Assembly: GCF_036014175.1 (NCBI RefSeq)
Contig: NZ_CP107917.1
Location: 6,696,001 to 6,760,000, forward strand
From: Streptomyces sp. NBC_00443
Lineage (GTDB): Bacteria; Actinomycetota; Actinomycetes; Streptomycetales; Streptomycetaceae
DNA: 64,000 nucleotides
Direction of reading: 5' to 3'
A model generated the notes under the pieces. That model saw only the letters and a program-made list of their open reading frames with translations. It did no database searches and was not told the DNA's origin. The translations under genes and the position numbers were made by a program. Shown piece by piece: positions 57,250 to 64,000 of this stretch (positions are counted from its first letter, which is position 1; each line of letters begins with the position of its first letter).

Positions 57250-57285
57250 GAGTGGGGCGGACCCGGTCACGGGCCCGCCCCACTC
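57250..57285 (+). terminator. Hairpin after the pullulanase gene
   Basis: GAGTGGGGCGG (57250-57260) pairs with CCGCCCCACTC (57275-57285), with GACCCG/CGGGC pairing inside. It begins 15 bases after the pullulanase stop and ends just before the phosphatase gene. Confidence 0.85.
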
Positions 57286-57309
57286 GTGCGTATCCAAGGG
57301 CTCCCGACG

Positions 57310-59271
57310 ATGGACGGTTTCGGCAAGCAGTCGGGCACGACCGTGATGGTCGTCGACGACGTCTCGACCAACCGCTTCGCCATGGGCGCCGTGCTGCGCC
57401 GCGCGGGCCATGACGTCGTTCCGGTCGCGAGCGCGGGGGAGGCGCTGAGCGAGCTCGACATACGGCTGCGTGCCGGCGCCCTGCCCGACGTGGCCCTCGT
57501 CGACGTGGGGCTGCCGGACATGAGCGGCTTCGAACTGTGCCGCCTGGTCAAGGCCCGGCCGTCCATGGCCGCGCTGCCCGTCGTCCACTTCTCCGCCATG
57601 GCCGTGGACCCGGGGGACCGGTGCCGGGGTCTCGACGCGGGCGCCGACGCCTACCTGACCGTGCCGGCCGAGCCGAGCGAGATCGAGGCCGTTGTACGGG
57701 CTGCCGTGCGCGGGGCGCGCCGGCGCGGTGCGGCCGAGGTGCTCGCGCACCGGCTGACGCTGCTGTCGGAGGCGATCGTCACCGTGCAGACCGCGCGCTG
57801 TCTGGGGGAGCTGGCCGACGCCGCCGCCGCGGGCACGGCCCGGCTCACCGGCACGCCCGCCGTCGTCTTCGTGATCGGGCCGGGCGGCGAGCCGCACTGG
57901 GGCAGTTCCCTGCGCCTGCCCCGGGGCGACGGCTTCGCCCGTCCGGCAGGCACCCCCACCGCAGTGCCCGACACCGCCCCGCAGGTCGCGGCGGCACGCA
58001 TGATCACGCGGATCGCGGAGGGCCGGACCGGGCGGACCGGGGTGTACAGCACGACCGTGCCCGCCTCGCTGTGGCCCGCCGGCTTCTTCCGGCCCGGCGT
58101 CCGTGAGGACGCCCGCCTGGTCCTGGCGTTCACCGAGGAGGGCCGCACGTCGGTGTGCGTCGCCATGCCCGTACCACCGGCCGCCGCACCGGTCCCGGCG
58201 CCGGCCCCGCCATCGGCCCGGCGCCCGCAGACCGGGCCACGCACCGGACCGACTCGGGCGTACGACCGACTCACGCCCCAGGGCCCGCACGCCGGGGTGC
58301 TCGCCGAGCCGATTCCGGTGTACGTCCCCTTCGCGGCCCATCGCCCGCGGCCCGACCTGCTCGCCGAGCCGATGCCCGCGTACGGCCCCCTCGCGCCCCA
58401 GCGCCCGCGCAACGGGGTTCCCGCCGCACCGATGCCGGCGTACGACTCGCCGGCGGCCCGGCGTCCGCCGGCCGCACCGGCCGCCGCCGCGGACCCGCCC
58501 GACGACGACCTTCTCGCCCGGCTCGCCCAGGCCACCGCGCTCGCCGCCGAGCCGCTGCTGATGTACCAGGCGGAGCGGCAGATCGCGCTCACCCTGCAGC
58601 ACAGCTTCCTGCCCCAGCCGTACCGGCTGCCCGCGCTGCCCGGCGTGAAGGTCGTCGTCCGGTATGTTCCCGCGTCCCGGCAGGCCGAGATCGGCGGGGA
58701 CTTCTACGCCGCCCTGCGCACCCGGGAGGGGGTGCTCACCGCGGTCGGGGACGTCGTCGGGCACTCGCTCGACGCGGCCACCGTCATGGTCGAGATCCGG
58801 CACGCGCTGCGCGCCTACTGCGTCGAGGAGAGCGACCCGGGCGCGCTGGCCGAACGGCTCGACCGGATGCTCGTGCACTACCACCCCGACGTCACCGCCA
58901 CGGTCTGCCTGGCCCTGGTCGACCCCGGCACCGGACGCGGCCGTATCGCCAACGCGGGCCACATCCCGCCGCTGGTCGTGCGGGACGGGGGCGGCGCCGA
59001 GTACGTCCCCGTGGACGGTCCGCTGCTCGGCCTCGGCCTTCGGCGGCCGGCGCCCACCGAACTGGTGCTGACCCCGGCCGACCGTCTGCTCATGGTCACC
59101 GACGGCCTGATCGAGAGCCGCGGCACCGACCTCGACGTCTCCCTGAAGCGGCTCCGCACGGCCGCCGCCGACGCCCCGCCCGGCGTGGACGCCCTGTGCG
59201 ACACCCTGCTGGACCACTTCGGACGGGACCAGGAGGACGACATCGCGATGCTGGCACTGCGGTTAGGGTGA
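57310..59271 (+). CDS. SpoIIE/RsbU-type PP2C phosphatase with an atypical receiver domain
   Basis: The 653-residue protein has a receiver-like domain (about residues 12-130), a possible GAF-like region (150-300), a Pro-rich repeat linker (317-384) and a SpoIIE phosphatase domain (about 400-653) with EIGGDFYAALRT, TAVGDVVGHSLDAA, NAGHIPPLVVRD and GRDQEDDIAMLAL. The receiver keeps the phosphoacceptor Asp (ALVDVGLPDMSGFEL), but the invariant Lys before Pro is replaced by Val (YLTVP). Such phosphatases usually act on anti-anti-sigma factors. The third-last codon is TTA (59263-59265). I chose ATG 57310; GTG 57286 abuts the upstream hairpin. Confidence 0.88.
   Translation: MDGFGKQSGTTVMVVDDVSTNRFAMGAVLRRAGHDVVPVASAGEALSELDIRLRAGALPDVALVDVGLPDMSGFELCRLVKARPSMAALPVVHFSAMAVDPGDRCRGLDAGADAYLTVPAEPSEIEAVVRAAVRGARRRGAAEVLAHRLTLLSEAIVTVQTARCLGELADAAAAGTARLTGTPAVVFVIGPGGEPHWGSSLRLPRGDGFARPAGTPTAVPDTAPQVAAARMITRIAEGRTGRTGVYSTTVPASLWPAGFFRPGVREDARLVLAFTEEGRTSVCVAMPVPPAAAPVPAPAPPSARRPQTGPRTGPTRAYDRLTPQGPHAGVLAEPIPVYVPFAAHRPRPDLLAEPMPAYGPLAPQRPRNGVPAAPMPAYDSPAARRPPAAPAAAADPPDDDLLARLAQATALAAEPLLMYQAERQIALTLQHSFLPQPYRLPALPGVKVVVRYVPASRQAEIGGDFYAALRTREGVLTAVGDVVGHSLDAATVMVEIRHALRAYCVEESDPGALAERLDRMLVHYHPDVTATVCLALVDPGTGRGRIANAGHIPPLVVRDGGGAEYVPVDGPLLGLGLRRPAPTELVLTPADRLLMVTDGLIESRGTDLDVSLKRLRTAAADAPPGVDALCDTLLDHFGRDQEDDIAMLALRLG
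58258..58461 (+). repeat. 60-base tandem repeat inside the phosphatase gene
   Basis: Three units of exactly 60 bases (58258-58317, 58318-58377, 58378-58437) and a partial fourth encode a 20-residue Pro-rich repeat. The pattern is (A/V)Y-x2-(L/F)-x3-RP-x3-(V/L)LAEP(I/M)P. Each unit opens with G(C/T)GTACG. Confidence 0.9.
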
Positions 59272-59299
59272 GCGCTGCCGACCCAGAACAGGAGTGCTC

Positions 59300-59656
59300 A
59301 TGCCGCAGATCACCGTCGACTACTCGGAACAGCTGGCGGACGACTTCGACCGGCCCGGCTTCGCCCGGGCGCTGCACACCGCCGTGGTCGAGATCGCGGC
59401 CGCCAAGCCGCCCGCGTGCAAGACACAGTTCCGCAGGACCGAGAACACCACCGTCGGCGACGACACCGACGGACACGGCGTCGTGCACGTCACCATGGGC
59501 CTGCTGGCCGGGCGTACGGACGAGACGAAGGCCCGACTCACCGAGACCGTCCTGGAGTTGGTGCGCCGGCACCTGAAGCCGGCCGACGGGCTCGCGCTGC
59601 ACGTGTCCGCCGAGGTGCGCGACCTCGACCCCTCCTACCGCAAGTCCGAGAGCTGA
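59300..59656 (+). CDS. 5-carboxymethyl-2-hydroxymuconate isomerase-like (tautomerase) protein
   Basis: A 118-residue protein of the CHMI/tautomerase fold, beginning MPQITVDYSEQ so that Pro2 would be the catalytic base after Met removal. AGGAG precedes the ATG at 59300. Late motifs LLAGRTDETKARLTETVLEL and VSAEVRDLDPSYRKSE match the family. CHMI works in homoprotocatechuate breakdown, but no such pathway genes adjoin it, so the real substrate is unknown. Confidence 0.83.
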   Translation: MPQITVDYSEQLADDFDRPGFARALHTAVVEIAAAKPPACKTQFRRTENTTVGDDTDGHGVVHVTMGLLAGRTDETKARLTETVLELVRRHLKPADGLALHVSAEVRDLDPSYRKSES

Positions 59657-59686
59657 GCCGTCGGCCGGAGTCCGCTCAGGATCCGC

Positions 59687-60376
59687 TCAGGACGCCAGGG
59701 CGATCAGCCGGGTCACCAGGTCGCTGAACGGCCCGTCGCCCGGCTCGTCCTTGAGCATGCTGCGCAGCAGCTCGCCCATCTCGTCGTCGTGCGCCGCGCT
59801 CACCGCCGCGAGCGCGGCGAAGTCGTGCACGAGCTGGACCTCCAGCTCGCCGCGCGGGATGCGGCGGCCGTCCAGCCAGATCAGCGCCGTCGACTCGGCG
59901 AGCGAGATCCAGGAACGGATGACCAGTTCCAGGCGCGCGGGCGGATTCTCCACCCGCAGATGCGAAAGGATTTGGACATACGCGGCCTGCCGCACGGAGT
60001 CGATGAGCGCGTTCGTCGCCGTCGAGCCGACGGCCGGGCCGCCCCGCATCAGCGCCGAGAAACCCGGCCCGTGCTCGTCGACGAAGTCGAAGAAGCGGCG
60101 CATCACCCGCAGCAGCCGCGCCCCCAGCGGCCCGTCCGGCGGCTCGACGAAACGGCCCGCCAGTTCGTCTGAGGCACGCTTCAACGCGGCCTCGTACAGG
60201 CTGAGTTTGCCGGGAAAGTAGTGATAGACCAGCGGGCGCGAGATGCCCGCGGCCGACGCTATCTCGTCGATGGAGACGTCGTCGGGCGAGCGCTGGCTGA
60301 ACAGTTCGAGGGCGACGCCGATCAACTGCTGCCGTCGCTCCTCGACTCCCATTCTTCGGCGTACCCCGGTAGTCAT
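59687..60376 (-). CDS. TetR-family regulator, last gene of a three-gene operon
   Basis: A 229-residue TetR protein with the helix-turn-helix VSIDEIASAAGISRPLVYHY at residues ~34-55, followed by a helical ligand domain. It is 56 bases downstream of the oxidoreductase gene on the same strand, so it likely regulates the operon encoding the metal-dependent hydrolase and oxidoreductase. Confidence 0.9.
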   Translation of the reverse strand: MTTGVRRRMGVEERRQQLIGVALELFSQRSPDDVSIDEIASAAGISRPLVYHYFPGKLSLYEAALKRASDELAGRFVEPPDGPLGARLLRVMRRFFDFVDEHGPGFSALMRGGPAVGSTATNALIDSVRQAAYVQILSHLRVENPPARLELVIRSWISLAESTALIWLDGRRIPRGELEVQLVHDFAALAAVSAAHDDEMGELLRSMLKDEPGDGPFSDLVTRLIALAS

Positions 60377-60432
60377 GCGAACACCTTACCGATCGAATCA
60401 GGCCGGGAACGGCCCGGACCGATCGTCGGCGT

Positions 60433-61458
60433 TCACAGATCCAGTACGAGCCGATCACCTCGCGCCCGCGACACACAGATCAGCATGGAGTCGGACCGCT
60501 CCGCATCGGTCAGCAGTTCGTCCCGGTGGTCCACCTCGCCCTCCAGCACCCGCTGTTGGCAGGTCCCGCAGAAGCCCTGTTCGCAGGAGTAGGCCGTGTC
60601 GGGCAACTCCGCACGCACGGCGGCCAGCACGGTCGAGTCGGCGGGTACGGTCAACGTCCGCTTGCTGCGCCGGAGTTCGACCTCGAAAGCGCCGCCCGCC
60701 GAGGAGCGGGGTGTGAACCGCTCCAGGTGGACACCCGGGAACCGCTTCTCCACCGCGGCCATCAGCCCCTGAGGACCACAGCAGAAGACGGCGGCCCCGT
60801 CGGGCACGTCCGCGAGGAGCGCGCCGAGATCCGGGACGCCCTCCACGACAGTCACCCGGCCCCCGCCGCCCAGCTTCTCGACCTCCTCCAGGAACGGCAT
60901 CGAGGCACGGTCGCGTCCGCAGTACAGCAGCCGCCACTCGACGCCGTCGGGCAGCGTCCGCAGCATCGGCAGGACCGGCGTGATCCCGATGCCGCCCGCG
61001 ACGAACACGTACGACGAGGCCGCGACCAGCGGGAACCGGTTCCGTGGCCCCCGCACCTCCAGCTCCGTCCCCTCCCGCACCTGCTCGTGCACCTCGCGCG
61101 AGCCGCCCCGCCCGTCCGGGACCAGCCTGGTCGCCACCGTGTACGACGAGGTGTCCTGCGGGTCGCCGCACAGCGAGTACTGCCGCACGAGCCCCGACGG
61201 CAGCACGACGTCGAGATGCGCGCCGGGCTCCCAGCGCGGCAAGTCGCGCCCCTCCAGCCGTAGTTGTACGACCCCCTCGGCGACCTCTTCGCGCGAGGTC
61301 ACCAGCAGGCGCAGCGCCCGCGACCGGGGCCGCCCGGAGGTCGGCTCCTCCAGGGCGGGCATTGGCCACAGCGGCGACACCTGGATCCGGCGCCGCATCG
61401 CCCGCCGGGCCAGCAGGGCGGCACCGGCGACGACGGCGAGGGTACGGAGCTTCGGCAT
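60433..61458 (-). CDS. PDR/VanB-type ferredoxin-NAD(P)H oxidoreductase
   Basis: A 341-residue reductase with a short hydrophobic head, an FMN/FAD barrel (VRQYSLCGDP), an NAD domain (VAGGIGITPVLPMLR, FCCGPQGLM) and a C-terminal plant-type [2Fe-2S] ferredoxin domain with CEQGFCGTC and a fourth Cys in MLICVSRA. This order is that of phthalate dioxygenase reductases, which pass electrons from NAD(P)H to an oxygenase. Its ATG overlaps the upstream stop by one base, so it is coupled to the metal-dependent hydrolase gene, its likely partner. Confidence 0.9.
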   Translation of the reverse strand: MPKLRTLAVVAGAALLARRAMRRRIQVSPLWPMPALEEPTSGRPRSRALRLLVTSREEVAEGVVQLRLEGRDLPRWEPGAHLDVVLPSGLVRQYSLCGDPQDTSSYTVATRLVPDGRGGSREVHEQVREGTELEVRGPRNRFPLVAASSYVFVAGGIGITPVLPMLRTLPDGVEWRLLYCGRDRASMPFLEEVEKLGGGGRVTVVEGVPDLGALLADVPDGAAVFCCGPQGLMAAVEKRFPGVHLERFTPRSSAGGAFEVELRRSKRTLTVPADSTVLAAVRAELPDTAYSCEQGFCGTCQQRVLEGEVDHRDELLTDAERSDSMLICVSRARGDRLVLDL

Positions 61459-62354
61459 CAGGCGGCACCCTTCGCGGACTTCTCGGCGGTCTCGGCGGCC
61501 AGCGCGGCCGGGGAGGAGGCCAGATAGGCGACGGCCTGCTCGGTGGAGCCCTCCTGGGAGGGGTGGTAGCTCCGGCTCAGATAGCGGGGGATGGACCTGA
61601 GCATGTCCCCGGTCGAGGGGAGCGTGCCCCGCCTGCCCCGGACGTAGAAGTCCTTGAAGCTTGCGCGGCCGTCCGCCAGCGTCGGGTCGTTCTCCATGAA
61701 GAAGCGCGACCCGCGCTGCCACAGGAAGACAATGGCGCTGAAGGCGGTCGCCCAGGTCCGCACCCGCCGCCGGTAGCCCCCGTCGACGTGCATGAACAGG
61801 TCGAACGCGACCGACCGGTGCTCGACCTCCTCGGCACCGTGCCAGCGCAGCAGGTCCAGCATGGTCGGGTCGGCGCCCCTGCGGTCCAGCTCCTCGGCGT
61901 TGAGCACCCAGTCGCCGAGGAAGGCGGTGTAGTGCTCGATGGCCGCGATGAGCGCGACCCGCTCCATCAGCCACCAGCGGCGCGCGCGGCCCGGCGGCAG
62001 CGTGCGGTCGCCGAGCAGCTTCTCGAAGAACCAGTCGACCTGCGCGGTGTACGGCGTCGGGTCCAGCCCCTGCTCCCGCAGATGCGGCAGCACCTCGTCA
62101 TGGGCCTGCGAGTGCATGGCCTCCTGCCCGATGAACCCCATGACGTCCTCGCGGAGCCGCTCGTCCCGGATGTAGGGCAGCACCTGCTTGTAGACGTGCA
62201 CGAACCACCGTTCACCGGCGGGCAGGAGTAGATGCAGCACGTTGATGGTGTGCGTGGTGAACGGATCGCCGGGCACCCAGTGCAGCGGGGTGGCGTCCCA
62301 GGAGAAGGACACCTTGCGGGCCTTGAGGGGTATCCGGTCCTGCGTGTTAGACAT
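61458..62354 (-). CDS. Metal-dependent hydrolase-family protein (PF10118-like)
   Basis: A 298-residue helical protein with repeated E-x(n)-E/H motifs typical of di-iron or related four-helix proteins: GFIGQEAMHSQAHDE, ALIAAIEHYTAFLGDW and WHGAEEVEHRSVAFD. The family is annotated as predicted metal-dependent hydrolases, but the ligands resemble di-iron oxygenases, and coupling to a ferredoxin-type reductase supports an oxygenase role. It is the first gene of the operon. Confidence 0.82.
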   Translation of the reverse strand: MSNTQDRIPLKARKVSFSWDATPLHWVPGDPFTTHTINVLHLLLPAGERWFVHVYKQVLPYIRDERLREDVMGFIGQEAMHSQAHDEVLPHLREQGLDPTPYTAQVDWFFEKLLGDRTLPPGRARRWWLMERVALIAAIEHYTAFLGDWVLNAEELDRRGADPTMLDLLRWHGAEEVEHRSVAFDLFMHVDGGYRRRVRTWATAFSAIVFLWQRGSRFFMENDPTLADGRASFKDFYVRGRRGTLPSTGDMLRSIPRYLSRSYHPSQEGSTEQAVAYLASSPAALAAETAEKSAKGAA

Positions 62355-62375
62355 GGCGTCAATGTACTGACGGGT

Positions 62376-62406
62376 AGGGCCGTGGTGAACCCTTGTGCAC
62401 GGCCCT
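62376..62406. promoter_or_regulatory. Inverted repeat upstream of the hydrolase operon
   Basis: AGGGCCGTG (62376-62384) and CACGGCCCT (62398-62406) are perfect complements with a 13-base loop, 22-52 bases before the operon's start codon. It may be an operator or a leader hairpin. The rest of the 105-base gap holds nothing else recognisable. Confidence 0.55.
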
Positions 62407-62459
62407 ATTTACATTTGTGTCAGCAAGCCAGGTCTCACTGAGGTCGTCTCACCGGGATC

Positions 62460-64000
62460 TCACTGAAGCCCGCTGATCGAGCGCCCGCTCTGCAGCGTGC
62501 CCTTCAACTCGGCCTGCGCGCCCTGCTCGGTCCGCACGGCCAGTTGGCTGCCCTCGGCGCTGCCGCGGACCCCGCCGGTGGCCCGGATCGACTCCGTGTC
62601 CCGGGTGCCCGCCGCCAGCAGATACCAGCTGCCCGCCTGCGCCTTCCACAACACACCGGCCAGCACATGGGGATCGCGCTGTCCGCACGCCGGCACGTTC
62701 TGGGCCTTCGCCACCACCGCGGCCTGCGGCGTGCCCGGCGTCCGGAACTGGGCCAGCACCCGCTCCCCGCCGCCCCGCCAGGTCTCGGCGCGCGTGCACA
62801 CCCAGTCCGCCGTGCCGGTCCCGTCGGGAAGCGTCTGCTGCGCGAACGACCAGGCGTTGACCGTCCGCACGCCCGCGGAGCGCAGCGCGCCCAGCCAGCA
62901 GGAGTACGGCGCCCAGGTGTGCAGGGCCTGCGCGCCGGTCACGTCCTTGGACTCCCCGGGGCGGCCGGTGGTGAGGCGGGCCGGGACCAGCTCGGAGAGG
63001 TCGGTCAGCAGTCGGGTGCCGGCGCTGTCGGTCAGCTGCAGGGCGTTCCACGAGGAGCATGTGCCGGTCTGCTGGGTGGTGGGGCTCGCCATCGGCGAGG
63101 TGACCCCCTCGGTCACGGCGAGGTCCATCGCGCCCGCACCCGGCTTCAGCAGGTCCCGCTCGGCCGCGCGCTTCACCCAGGGCGCCATCAGAAAGCGGAC
63201 GTTGCCGTCGGCCCGGCTCAGCACCACCGCGCTCGCCTCCGACCTGGTCGCGTTGTCGACGCGGGAGAAGTCCAGGGCGGCGCCGGCCGTGCCGTCCGTC
63301 GGCTCGGCGTAGCGGGCGATGCGCAGACCGTCGTAGAGGATCACCACGCGCGCGGTGTCGACGGTCCCCGCGTACAGCAGCTGCGGTGCCCCGGCCGGGC
63401 CGCCGGACGGGGTGCCGGGCGTCGCCGAGACCGTGACCTTCTCGCCGGGGCGGGCCCAGACGGCGAGGGCGCGGCGCAGCAGGGCCGAGTCGCCGGTGAG
63501 GTCGCCGCGCGCGGGCCACACCGAGAAGTCGGTGCGGGCGGCCGACTGCCAGGCCAGCGGCGGGACCTTCGTCAGCTGGGCCGGGTCGAGGGCGGCCTCG
63601 GCCGCCGGGTTCTGCGCGTACGAGGGGGCGGCGGGGCCGTCGGGGCCCCAGCCCTCGCCGGGCAGGCCGAGCAGCGCCCCGCACACCAGGAGGGCGGCCC
63701 CGGCGGCGAGCGCGGCCTTCGTGTGCTGCCTGCGCCGCATCAGGTCGGTCGGCCGGGCCTGGAGCGAGCAGGGGTCGAACTCGGGGGAGTCGAGCAGCTT
63801 GGCCTGGGCCGGGACGGTGCCGGCCTCCTCCAGCGCGTCGTCGACGTCCTCGACGCCGGCCGCCGTCAGGACGTCGCGCACCTCGCCGTCCGCGAGCTTC
63901 TCCAGGCCGCGCAGGACGTAGGCCGCCCGAGCCGGGCCGGACAGCGCCGACAACTGCTGGTCCAGGGCGAGCTCGTCGGCGCCGCCCGACCGGGGGAAGA
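62460..64000 (-). CDS. Membrane-anchored protein with sigma-factor-like N-terminal region (start outside window)
   Basis: The frame remains open to the window's right edge. In-frame residues DELALDQQLSALSGPARAAY precede the first available start (a TTG at 63953), so the gene begins beyond 64000. A helical region with LRGLEKLADGEVRDVLTAAG resembles sigma-70-type regions. Then come an RRRQHTK stop-transfer, a single membrane helix (ALAAGAALLVCGALLG) and a ~380-residue extracytoplasmic domain with six or so Cys. No catalytic motif is apparent. Confidence 0.75.
   Translation of the reverse strand, partial: FPRSGGADELALDQQLSALSGPARAAYVLRGLEKLADGEVRDVLTAAGVEDVDDALEEAGTVPAQAKLLDSPEFDPCSLQARPTDLMRRRQHTKAALAAGAALLVCGALLGLPGEGWGPDGPAAPSYAQNPAAEAALDPAQLTKVPPLAWQSAARTDFSVWPARGDLTGDSALLRRALAVWARPGEKVTVSATPGTPSGGPAGAPQLLYAGTVDTARVVILYDGLRIARYAEPTDGTAGAALDFSRVDNATRSEASAVVLSRADGNVRFLMAPWVKRAAERDLLKPGAGAMDLAVTEGVTSPMASPTTQQTGTCSSWNALQLTDSAGTRLLTDLSELVPARLTTGRPGESKDVTGAQALHTWAPYSCWLGALRSAGVRTVNAWSFAQQTLPDGTGTADWVCTRAETWRGGGERVLAQFRTPGTPQAAVVAKAQNVPACGQRDPHVLAGVLWKAQAGSWYLLAAGTRDTESIRATGGVRGSAEGSQLAVRTEQGAQAELKGTLQSGRSISGLQ

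Overview
This window is chromosomal DNA from a Streptomyces-like actinomycete. The evidence is very high GC with strong third-position GC bias, many GTG starts, and Actinobacteria-typical genes: an F420-dependent NADP reductase, a BTAD/SARP-type giant regulator, MalR-controlled maltose genes without an ATPase, a GlnE/GlnA2-type pair, and LAXTG-anchored HtaA proteins. From memory, gene content and order resemble the S. coelicolor SCO22xx region. I see no rRNA, tRNA, CRISPR array, insertion sequence or prophage. The window cuts a TetR gene at the left edge and a membrane protein gene at the right edge.

Region 1 (0-11.4 kb) is largely iron and heme acquisition. It holds an EfeO-EfeB-EfeU operon with an appended lipoprotein, a heme ABC ATPase, two HtaA-domain heme-binding surface proteins and a heme oxygenase. 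Iron boxes of the DmdR/IdeR type precede efeO and the heme oxygenase gene. The heme transporter locus is visibly damaged. Only the last ~55 codons of the permease remain, joined head-on to a truncated HtaA gene that carries a second, frame-changing deletion.

Region 2 (11.4-33 kb) mixes housekeeping and transport genes: methionine aminopeptidase, three MFS exporters, an exo-alpha-sialidase with no signal peptide, the F420:NADP reductase, a site-2-type protease, a 1223-residue BTAD/NB-ARC regulator, a DrrAB-like ABC exporter, an endonuclease/phosphatase-fold protein, PanB, a secreted S53 peptidase, and a coupled DUF3105-DUF305 pair.

Region 3 (33-42.8 kb) combines nitric-oxide and nitrogen functions. 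An NsrR-like Rrf2 regulator faces a flavohemoprotein gene that has a clear palindromic operator. Next come a GlnA2-type glutamine synthetase homologue, a small lower-GC gene that looks foreign, a VOC protein, a PPOX protein, glnE, and a PAP2 phosphatase gene with a probable frameshift.

Region 4 (43-57.2 kb) is a complete alpha-glucan utilisation locus: malR, malEFG, alpha-glucosidase, secreted alpha-amylase, and an 1802-residue secreted amylopullulanase. The amylase and pullulanase genes share a duplicated promoter/leader that runs through their fifth codon. Extracellular enzymes would cut starch, MalEFG would import maltodextrins using an ATPase encoded elsewhere, and the glucosidase would finish hydrolysis inside.

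Region 5 (57.3-64 kb) has a SpoIIE-type phosphatase with an atypical receiver, an exact 60-bp linker repeat and a TTA codon two codons before its stop. It is followed by a small tautomerase-like protein, an operon of metal-dependent hydrolase, ferredoxin-reductase-like protein and TetR regulator, and the truncated membrane protein.
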